From: Candidatus Zhuqueibacterota bacterium
GTDB lineage: Bacteria; Zhuqueibacterota; Zhuqueibacteria; Zhuqueibacterales; Zhuqueibacteraceae
Reading direction: 5' to 3'
DNA: 6,672 bases
Assembly: GCA_013361015.1 (NCBI GenBank)
Contig: JABWAN010000316.1
Coordinates: forward strand, 1 to 6,672
Shown here: positions 1-5,462 of the stretch, piece after piece
Layout of the letters: each line of letters begins with the position of its first letter
Numbering within the stretch: the first letter of the stretch is position 1
Position numbers and translations under genes: made by a program
Notes under the pieces: model-generated
What the model saw: the letters and a program-made list of their open reading frames with translations, nothing else
Told to the model about the DNA's origin: nothing
Databases searched by the model: none

Positions 1-218
1 TGAACGTTTTGCAAGCCGGCGGTTGGACGTTGTTGACCGCGGTCAATCTCATGCTCTTCAGCCTGATGCACAATCCCTGCTCGACGACGCTGTACACGAT
101 CTACAAAGAAACCGGCAGCGTGAAATGGACCGCGATCTCCGGCTTGTTGCCCATCGTGCTGGGCTTCGTGGTTTGCTTTCTGGTCGCACAAGTGTGGCGC
201 TGGGTGGGTGGAATATAA
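1..218 (+). CDS. feoB: FeoB ferrous iron transporter, C-terminal fragment (5' end outside window)
   Basis: Only the last 71 residues are in the window; the frame is open back to base 3 and ends with TAA at 216-218. The fragment carries the HNPCSTT motif followed by a [15 protein letters not shown] stretch and a final hydrophobic helix ([19 protein letters not shown]). I recognise this as the end of the second gate region and last membrane helix of FeoB, the inner-membrane Fe2+ importer with an N-terminal G domain. The G domain is not visible, so intactness cannot be judged. The TTG at 9 is an internal codon, not a start. The next gene is 179 bp away and behind a repeat, so it is probably not tightly co-transcribed. 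An alternative would be a related nucleoside-recognition (Gate) membrane protein, but the NPCSTT motif favours FeoB. Confidence 0.87.
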   Translation, partial: NVLQAGGWTLLTAVNLMLFSLMHNPCSTTLYTIYKETGSVKWTAISGLLPIVLGFVVCFLVAQVWRWVGGI

Positions 219-277
219 ACGCGCGGGTTAAGGTTACTCATGAGAAAACTTTTGTACTTGTCGCTAAACTTAGAGCG

Positions 278-350
278 TGTCATTCAGGAGGAATCTTATT
301 AAGCACTGGGCACTATTTCAAGCGGGTAAAAAGATTCTTCCAGAATGACA
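278..350. repeat. 73-bp inverted-repeat element (20-nt arms, 33-nt spacer)
   Basis: The left arm at 278-297 (TGTCATTCAGGAGGAATCTT) and the right arm at 331-350 are reverse complements except for two positions, one of which would be a G-U pair in RNA. The arms enclose a 33-nt spacer. The sequence lies in the non-coding gap between the iron transporter and the ATPase and is lower in GC than both neighbours. From memory it resembles the GTCATTC...GAATCTT class of interspersed palindromic repeats scattered through many bacterial genomes; that match was not searched. It contains no gene. As a hairpin it could also attenuate transcription leaving feoB, but it has no following T-run, so I do not call it a terminator. 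Confidence 0.7.
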
Positions 351-359
351 TCCACCAAA

Positions 360-387
360 ACTGGTCACTGAATACTGACAACTGACA
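360..387. repeat. Four tandem heptamers of ACTGNNN type
   Basis: Four 7-nt units follow one another without gaps: ACTGGTC, ACTGAAT, ACTGACA, ACTGACA. All share ACTG, and the last two are identical. The array ends 10 bp before the ATPase start codon at 398, so it occupies the place where a ribosome binding site would be and no purine-rich Shine-Dalgarno sequence is seen. It may be a slipped-strand short tandem repeat whose unit number varies between strains. Confidence 0.7.
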
Positions 388-397
388 CCCAACCGAC

Positions 398-2653
398 ATG
401 ACCACCCTCCACCTCCGCATCACCGGCATGGATTGCGCCGATTGCGCGGCCGCGCTCGAAAAGGGCGTGGGCAATCTTAACGGCGTGCAATCGTGCTCCG
501 TCAATTTTTCCTCCGCACGCATGAAAGTCGAATTTGACGCCGCGCGTGTCGCTAAAGAAAAAATCACGCAACGCATTCAAGCGTTGGGCTACGACGTGCG
601 CAACGAGGCGAAAGAGCACGAGCTTGCTCCGCTTTCGAAACGCGGCGGCATGCTCGGCTTTATTCCGTTCTTGTTCACACGGACGGCGACCACGCTTGCG
701 GCGATGGGCGGTTTACTGGTCGGCCTCGGCATGCTTGCGGAATGGTTTGCCGTGCGCGAAGATGTTGTCAAGCTCATCTACTGGCTCGCGCTCGCCGTTG
801 CCGGCTACCCCATTTTGCTTGCGGGCGTGCGGCGTTTGTGGCTCAATCGCGAGATCGGCATCAACCTGCTCATGGCAATGGCCGGCCTCGGTGCGGTTAT
901 CATCGGCGAAGAAGCCGAAGCCGCGAGCGTCATTTTTCTTTTTGCAATCGGTGAAGCGCTCGAAGGCTACACCATGGATCGCGCGCGCAATGCGATTCGC
1001 AAACTCGTCGCGCTCACGCCCTCGGAAGCCACCACGTTGCGCCCGTGCATGGATTGCCGCGAGCACCTTGGCCGCGAGGGCTATACCGGCGGGCCGTGCC
1101 CGTTTTGCGGCACGCACGAACGCCGTGTTGCGGTGGACAGTTTGAACGTTGGCGAAACGGTTTTAATCAAACCCGGCGAGCGCGTGCCCATCGACGGCGT
1201 GATACTCAAAGGCAATTCTTCGGTCAATCAAGCGCCCATTACCGGCGAAAGCATGCCCGTGCTCAAGCTGCACGGCGAAGAAGTTTTCGCGGGCACCATC
1301 AACGGCGAAGGCACGCTTGAAATCAACGTGCTGCGCAAAGCCTCGGATTCCACACTCAATCACATCATTCATCTCGTGGAAGAAGCGCACGGCCGCCGCG
1401 CGCAGTCGCAACGGTTTGTAGATCGTTTCGCGCGCGTGTACACGCCCGCGGTGGTTCTGGCCGCGCTGTTCATTGCCGTTGTGCCGCCGCTTTTCGGCGC
1501 GCCGTTTTGGAATTTGGCCGACGGCACACACGGCTGGCTCTATCGCGCGCTCACGCTGCTCGTGATTTCATGCCCGTGCGCATTGGTGATTTCCACGCCC
1601 GTGACCATCGTCAGCGCCATCAGCGCCGCGGCGAAAAACGGCGTGCTCATCAAAGGCGGCGCATATCTCGAAGCGCTCGCCAAAGTGCGCGCGTTTGCAT
1701 TTGACAAAACCGGCACGCTCACGTATGGCCAGCCTGCGGTCGTAGACATTCGCAACTTCTCTTGCAAGAATCATGGCGAGCATTGCGCGTCGTGCGAAGA
1801 CATGCTGCAGCTCGCGGCTGCGGTCGAACGCCGCAGCGAGCATCCCATTGCGCTCGCCATCGTGCAGGCCGCGGGCGATCGCGGCAAGCATTGCGGCTAT
1901 ATTGTTGAAGAAGTGGAAACGCTCTCGGGCCGCGGTGTGCGCGGCAAAGTGAACGGCAAGAACGTCGTTATCGGCAGCCATGCGCTCTTCGATGCCGAGC
2001 ATCCGCATACCGAAATCATTTGCCAAACCATGAAAGCCGTGGAGGCGAACGGCCACACGGCGATGATGGTGAGCGAAGATGAACACGTGGCGGGCTACAT
2101 TGCCGTGTCGGATCAAGCGCGCGCGGAAAGTCGCGGCGCGCTGGCGGAGTTGAAGAAACTCGGCATTCAAAAAAGTGTGATGCTGACCGGAGACAATGCC
2201 GCGACCGCGCAGAGCATCGCCGCCAGTGTGGGCGTGGATGAAGTGCGCTCCCAGCTTATGCCCGATCAAAAATTGGAAGCAGTGAAATCGCTGCGGCAGG
2301 AATATCACAACGTCGCGATGGTGGGCGACGGCATTAACGACGCGCCGGCATTGGCGAGCGCGAATGTCGGCATTGCCATGGGCAGCGCGGGCACCGCGCA
2401 AGCGCTCGAAGTCGCAGACGTGGCGCTTATGTCCGACAACTTGAGCAAGCTGCCCTTTGCCATCAAACTCAGCCGCAAAGCGCTCGCTGTGATCAAACAA
2501 AACGTCATCGTAAGCCTTGCGCTCAAAGCCGTTTTCCTCGCGCTCGCGTTGCCCGGCTTCGCGACGTTGTGGATGGCGGTGATTGCAGACACCGGCGCGT
2601 CTTTGCTCGTGACGATGAATGGCATGCGCTTGCTGCGCGAGAAGGATCGTTGA
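398..2653 (+). CDS. cadA: Heavy-metal P-type ATPase, Zn/Cd/Pb exporter type (P1B-2)
   Basis: This is a complete 751-aa ATP-driven exporter of divalent soft metals from the cytoplasm. An N-terminal HMA domain (about 1-70) carries the metal site GMDCADC (10-16). The membrane helices surround an actuator domain with TGES at 282-285. The ion-path motif CPC is at 392-394, the phosphorylated Asp is D436 in FDKTGTLT, the N-domain His-Pro is H482-P483, and MLTGDN (595-600) and GDGIND (643-648) complete the P domain. K710 and D731 in the last two helices match in context and spacing (21 residues) the Lys and Asp of ZntA, which points to Zn/Cd/Pb rather than Cu. Two oddities stand out. A CX2C-X13-CX2C insert (C217, C220, C234, C237) lies in the actuator domain, and a Cys/His cluster (C456, C463, C466) follows the phosphorylation segment. 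The start has no obvious Shine-Dalgarno sequence but sits directly before the HMA domain. The symbol denotes family, not proven substrate. Confidence 0.96.
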   Translation: MTTLHLRITGMDCADCAAALEKGVGNLNGVQSCSVNFSSARMKVEFDAARVAKEKITQRIQALGYDVRNEAKEHELAPLSKRGGMLGFIPFLFTRTATTLAAMGGLLVGLGMLAEWFAVREDVVKLIYWLALAVAGYPILLAGVRRLWLNREIGINLLMAMAGLGAVIIGEEAEAASVIFLFAIGEALEGYTMDRARNAIRKLVALTPSEATTLRPCMDCREHLGREGYTGGPCPFCGTHERRVAVDSLNVGETVLIKPGERVPIDGVILKGNSSVNQAPITGESMPVLKLHGEEVFAGTINGEGTLEINVLRKASDSTLNHIIHLVEEAHGRRAQSQRFVDRFARVYTPAVVLAALFIAVVPPLFGAPFWNLADGTHGWLYRALTLLVISCPCALVISTPVTIVSAISAAAKNGVLIKGGAYLEALAKVRAFAFDKTGTLTYGQPAVVDIRNFSCKNHGEHCASCEDMLQLAAAVERRSEHPIALAIVQAAGDRGKHCGYIVEEVETLSGRGVRGKVNGKNVVIGSHALFDAEHPHTEIICQTMKAVEANGHTAMMVSEDEHVAGYIAVSDQARAESRGALAELKKLGIQKSVMLTGDNAATAQSIAASVGVDEVRSQLMPDQKLEAVKSLRQEYHNVAMVGDGINDAPALASANVGIAMGSAGTAQALEVADVALMSDNLSKLPFAIKLSRKALAVIKQNVIVSLALKAVFLALALPGFATLWMAVIADTGASLLVTMNGMRLLREKDR

Positions 2654-2897
2654 GAAATGTTTCGCTTAAAATTGCTTTGCGGCTCGCAGTAGGATTACGT
2701 ATTTTTTTATCGCGCGCAGGATCTCTGTGCGCTTCCAAGTTGCGCCTCGTTGTCATTGGGAAGAACCCTCCCTAGTGCTTGGCACTGTGCGCGTATCCGT
2801 AGAAGTTCCGTTGAGGAAGACAACGAGCAGTTACTTGGCAAACAAACTCTTGCTCGAAAGAAACGTGCTCCTGCCTGAAAATGAAGAAAGGCTATCT
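2654..2897. other. Non-coding gap of 244 bp between the ATPase and the DUF5678/retropepsin pair
   Basis: I see no convincing gene here. An open frame extends from 2727 into the next gene, but its first 57 codons give a sequence without recognisable character, and a better start lies at 2898. A T-run at 2702-2708 is not preceded by a convincing stem, so no terminator is called for the ATPase. A short perfect palindrome (AGTGC-TTG-GCACT, 2774-2786) is too small to interpret. The promoter for the following genes presumably lies in this gap, but no clear -35/-10 pair stands out. Confidence 0.5.
2885..2891 (+). promoter_or_regulatory. Ribosome binding site that decides the 2898 start
   Basis: AGAAAGG lies 6 nt before the ATG at 2898. 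This supports that start over an in-frame GTG far upstream at 2727. Confidence 0.55.
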
Positions 2898-3308
2898 ATG
2901 CCACCCACAACCGTTGAAGAAATCATGACCGCCGTGCGCAACCTGCCTGGCGAAGATCGCCGGCGTATATCAGAAATTTTAGCGCGTGAACGCGACGATG
3001 AAGCTCGATTAAACAAAGCGCATACGTCGACACACGAGTCCGCCGCGGCTCGTGCGCTCGAACAAATTCCCGCGAGCCGCGAGCAGGAAATGCAATGGCT
3101 GCTCGATCATCAAGATTTTTGGGAGCAACATCGCGGCGAGCACGTGGCGCTGTGGGGCTATGAGATGATTGCGGTCGGCAAAACGAGGAAAGAAGTGGTT
3201 CTGGCGGCGCGAAAGCGCGGAATCGAATTTCCATTTGTGCAATACCTGCCCGTGCACGAGCACGAATGGTATTTGGGTATGTCGAACCAACCTGCGATTG
3301 AGCCGTGA
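2898..3308 (+). CDS. Small DUF5678-like protein, partner of the adjacent retropepsin-like gene
   Basis: This is a 136-aa soluble protein. Its N-terminal third (TVEEIMTAVRNLPGEDRRRI, then SEIL) looks like the short helical segment found at the start of many small antitoxin-like or regulatory proteins. A charged linker rich in Ala, Arg and Glu follows at about 35-62. The C-terminal half (about 64-127) reads as a compact alpha/beta domain: DFWEQHRGEHVALWGYEMIA, then VGKTRKEVVLAARKRGIEFP and a final strand. The pattern 'x-x-x-x-RG-x-x-V-A-hydrophobic-x-G-x-x-h-h-A-x-G-K-x-x-x-E-V' matches my memory of DUF5678, whose function is unknown. The stop is 3 nt from the next start, so the two genes are almost certainly co-transcribed. 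The start at 2898 is preferred because of the AGAAAGG upstream and because earlier in-frame residues look non-coding. No enzymatic residues are apparent. Confidence 0.65.
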   Translation: MPPTTVEEIMTAVRNLPGEDRRRISEILARERDDEARLNKAHTSTHESAAARALEQIPASREQEMQWLLDHQDFWEQHRGEHVALWGYEMIAVGKTRKEVVLAARKRGIEFPFVQYLPVHEHEWYLGMSNQPAIEP

Positions 3309-3311
3309 GCC

Positions 3312-3746
3312 ATGCGAGCGCTTGAATTTGAATACCAATTCAACTATCGCCCAATATTCCTCGAAACCCGCAGCCAAAAATTGTTGGCGCCGCCGCTGCC
3401 TGTGATCGAAGTGGCGCTCTCATATGATCGCGCGGCGACCACGGATTTTGCGCTGATTGATTCCGGCTCGACCTTCTCGGTGTTTACGCGCGAGATTGCG
3501 GATGAATTGGGGATCGAGGTGTTGGCAGGACGCGCGCAGAGGCTGAACACATTGGGAGGTTCTTTGTTAGCATATGATCATGAACTCGAGATTGGAATTA
3601 CGTCGAGCCTCCGCTATGCTATAGAAGTTCTTTTCACCGAATACCCCATCCCGCGCAATCTGCTCGGGCACAACGGCTTCTTGGATCGCGTCGCGGTCGC
3701 GTTGCGCAGCAAGTTTGGCTTGATTTATCTTCAGCCGGAAATCTAG
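3312..3746 (+). CDS. Retropepsin-like aspartic protease
   Basis: This is a 144-aa protein with the hallmark of retroviral-type aspartic proteases. D50-S51-G52 follows a strand ending in FALI, within ATTDFALIDSGSTFSVF. A second conserved element, NLLGHNGFLDR (116-126), corresponds to the hydrophobic-hydrophobic-Gly segment that packs against the active site, usually written LLG. The C-terminal strand FGLIYLQP ends the fold. Only one DSG motif is present, so a homodimer would be needed to form the two-Asp active site, as in retropepsins. No signal peptide or membrane helix is seen, so it should be cytoplasmic. It starts 3 nt after the DUF5678-like gene, suggesting translational coupling and a joint role; such pairs seem recurrent in Chloroflexi-like and related genomes, though that is memory. 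The substrate is unknown. The ATG at 3312 has no strong Shine-Dalgarno sequence of its own. Confidence 0.78.
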   Translation: MRALEFEYQFNYRPIFLETRSQKLLAPPLPVIEVALSYDRAATTDFALIDSGSTFSVFTREIADELGIEVLAGRAQRLNTLGGSLLAYDHELEIGITSSLRYAIEVLFTEYPIPRNLLGHNGFLDRVAVALRSKFGLIYLQPEI

Positions 3747-3813
3747 CGCGACGGTTTTGCGGTTGCTCGGCTTGCCCTAAATCCCTTTTGCTTTTCTCCC
3801 CGAAATTTCCCTT

Positions 3814-3846
3814 CTTCCCGGCCATTCGGATACCAACGCCGGGAAG
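3814..3846 (+). promoter_or_regulatory. Perfect 9-bp hairpin enclosing the Shine-Dalgarno of the TIR gene
   Basis: CTTCCCGGC at 3814-3822 pairs without mismatch with GCCGGGAAG at 3838-3846 across a 15-nt loop. The right arm contains GGGAAG (3841-3846), the Shine-Dalgarno-like sequence 5 nt before the ATG at 3852. In mRNA this stem would hide the ribosome binding site and hold translation low unless opened. That role is inferred from position only. No T-run follows, so it is not a typical terminator for the protease gene. Confidence 0.6.
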
Positions 3847-3851
3847 CACGC

Positions 3852-5321
3852 ATGCCCGATACCACTTCAATACACAAACCGAAAATATTTCTCAGTCACG
3901 CTTCGGAAGACAAGCCCTTCGTGCGGCGTTTGGAAGCCGCGCTCGAAGCCGCTGGCGTCGAAGTGTGGGTCGATCACGACGATTTGCACGCAGGCGAAAA
4001 TTTTCCCAAACGCATCGGTGAAGCGCTGGCGTGGTGCGACGTGTTGCTGCTCGTTTGGTCGCAAGCTGCAAGGGTCTCGCGCTGGGTGGAGATGGAATGG
4101 AGCAATGCGCTCTCGCTCCGCAAAGTCATCATTCCTTGCAGGCTCGACAAAACGCCGCTGCCGCCGTTGTTGGACAGCATCTCGTACGCGACCTTCCGCG
4201 ATTTCGAACGCGGCCTCGAACAATTGCTGCACGCGCTGCGCAACCTCTCCTCGCCAAAAGTCACACAGAATATCGAACCTTCACCTCCGCCGGAATCCAA
4301 CGTGCGCGACCGCCGCATCGATGCCGCCACGCCGAGCACAGCCGAAGTCGGGCAACGCCTCGATCTGCTCGTGCAAGTGCGCTTTCCCGACTCGCCTTTG
4401 TTGGGCCGCGAAGACTGGCCTACGAAAATCAAACCTGATCATATCGAACAAACTTCGGAAAGCGTGGCCCTGCAATTTCCAGTTGATCCCGCTACGGGCA
4501 AACTCACTTCCGCGAAATTGGAGATTCAAATCGTCGCGCCGGATTTTGAGATTGCCGGCAATGCGCGGCAACGTGTGCTCGTGCCGCCGGAGGAATATTC
4601 CAAATGCCTTTCGTTTTTGATCACCCCCAAACAAACCGGCGTGTGCCGCATCAACGTCGAAGTATATGACGTCGATCAAACTTTCCTCGGCGCGATTCCT
4701 TTGGAAACGAACATCGGCGGGTCGCCCGTAGCGCAAGCGCTCAATGTCGCGAATCTCATGTTGTTCGTTGTAGTGGGACAGGAACGCATTGCGCTGCCTC
4801 CTATACTCGCGAGCAACCAAGGAATCGGCTCTTTGCCCCCTCCGTCGTCCGCGCCACCAGCGCCTGCTTCCGAAGGCACAAAAGTAGTGGAATATCCCAC
4901 TTATCAGCCGAGCCGTGAGAGCAGACATGAATTGCCGCAAAGCAAAGCGCCCTCGGGATGTTTAGGCCGCGTCGCATTATGGCTTGGCATACTCGCCTCG
5001 CTCGCCACCGTGCTCGCGTTCGTGTTTGATTTGCCGGATAAATTTGATTGGTTCACGCCTGCGAGCAGCACGTTCTATGGCAGCGTGCGTTATCCCGATA
5101 GCAGCCCGGTTCCGCATGCCGTGTTACGCGTGCAAGGCAACCTCGGCGAAGGCACGACCGATGCGCACGGCAATTTCAATTTCAGAGTGCATGCTCAACC
5201 GGGCACGCAAATTCGCGTGACAGTTGCTAAAGATGATATTGTAGGTTTTGATGATTTACTTTGGCTAGAAGGGGACAAAACGATTCCGTTTGATACCACC
5301 CAAACAAAGGGGCAACCATGA
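3852..5321 (+). CDS. Membrane-anchored TIR-domain protein with C-terminal Ig-like (carboxypeptidase-regulatory) domain
   Basis: This 489-aa protein has four parts. Residues about 9-133 form a TIR domain: KIFLSHASED (11-20), strand VEVWVD, then SRWVEMEWSNAL. Here E82 aligns with the catalytic Glu of NAD-cleaving TIR domains such as SARM1 (W-V-x-x-E pattern). Residues about 165-290 form a beta-rich region of unknown family that includes QVRFPDSPLLG and DFEIAG...VPPEEYSK. Residues 327-340 are a Pro/Ser/Ala linker. One membrane helix at about 371-392 has basic residues before it and acidic ones after it, predicting TIR inside and C-terminus outside. Residues about 407-482 resemble carboxypeptidase-regulatory-like Ig folds: FYGSVRYPDSSPVPHAVLRV, then GTTDAHGNFNFRV. 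NADase or signalling activity is inferred from the TIR fold and E82. The ATG at 3852 has GGGAAG 5 nt upstream. The last roughly 25 codons are AT-richer than the rest. It follows the protease gene by 105 bp on the same strand. Confidence 0.92.
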   Translation: MPDTTSIHKPKIFLSHASEDKPFVRRLEAALEAAGVEVWVDHDDLHAGENFPKRIGEALAWCDVLLLVWSQAARVSRWVEMEWSNALSLRKVIIPCRLDKTPLPPLLDSISYATFRDFERGLEQLLHALRNLSSPKVTQNIEPSPPPESNVRDRRIDAATPSTAEVGQRLDLLVQVRFPDSPLLGREDWPTKIKPDHIEQTSESVALQFPVDPATGKLTSAKLEIQIVAPDFEIAGNARQRVLVPPEEYSKCLSFLITPKQTGVCRINVEVYDVDQTFLGAIPLETNIGGSPVAQALNVANLMLFVVVGQERIALPPILASNQGIGSLPPPSSAPPAPASEGTKVVEYPTYQPSRESRHELPQSKAPSGCLGRVALWLGILASLATVLAFVFDLPDKFDWFTPASSTFYGSVRYPDSSPVPHAVLRVQGNLGEGTTDAHGNFNFRVHAQPGTQIRVTVAKDDIVGFDDLLWLEGDKTIPFDTTQTKGQP

Positions 5322-5428
5322 AAAGAAAACGTAGCCCCGCCCCCTTGTGGGGCGCTGTCTAAAGACTCAAACTTGCTTCGTTGCAACAACCGCGCACAAC
5401 GGGCGGGGACTACAAAATTCATGGTTGC
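5312..5428. repeat. 117-bp imperfect palindromic element overlapping the TIR gene stop codon
   Basis: The left arm (5312-5355) and right arm (5392-5428) are inverted copies with small indels. An outer block GCAACCATGAA (5312-5322 versus the complement of 5418-5428) matches 11/11. GTAG plus CCCCGCCC (5331-5342 versus the complement of 5401-5413) matches with one extra base. TTGTG and CGC match toward the centre. The 36-nt centre holds the small palindromes GTCTAAAGAC (5357-5366) and GTTGCAAC (5380-5387). An inner alternative stem CGCCCC/GGGGCG (5338-5343/5349-5354) is also possible. The element lies between two convergent genes and covers the last codons and the stop of the TIR gene. It may be a mobile or interspersed foldback repeat, and as RNA it could end transcription from both sides. 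Confidence 0.72.
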
Positions 5429-5430
5429 AC

Positions 5431-5462
5431 TGCACCGAGGCCGTGTTAAAGGCCGAAGTGCA
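5431..5462 (-). other. Hairpin around the stop codon of the PorV/PorQ-family gene
   Basis: TGCAC-cga-GGCC and GGCC-gaa-GTGCA form a symmetric stem of 4 bp plus 5 bp with a 3x3 internal loop around an 8-nt loop that contains the stop codon (5446-5448). On the minus strand it is followed by the larger palindrome rather than by an immediate T-run. It may protect or end the transcript, but evidence for a classic terminator is weak. Confidence 0.35.

Noticed and set aside
284..292. Strong Shine-Dalgarno-like AGGAGGA
   Set aside because: It is part of the repeat arm and no start codon follows at a usable distance.
240..302. 20-codon ORF (MRKLLYLSLN...) with AAGG upstream
   Set aside because: Its second half is made of the left arm of the inverted repeat, it matches nothing I know, and it is too short to support as a gene.
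1568..2500. 310-aa open frame on the minus strand
   Set aside because: It lies antisense to the ATPase and its His/Arg/Ala-rich composition is typical of a shadow frame of a GC-rich gene.
2752..2769. Possible third copy of the GTCATT...GAA repeat arm
   Set aside because: Similarity to the 331-350 arm requires a gap and several mismatches, and there is no opposing arm nearby.
2774..2786. Perfect small palindrome AGTGC-TTG-GCACT
   Set aside because: Five-bp arms are expected by chance in a window this size and there is no supporting context.
2727..2897. N-terminal extension of the DUF5678-like gene to a 193-aa protein
   Set aside because: The extra 57 residues look non-coding, and a ribosome binding site with good spacing precedes the ATG at 2898.
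4281..4940. 219-aa minus-strand open frame across the TIR gene
   Set aside because: It is antisense to a well-supported coding region and has no recognisable domain.
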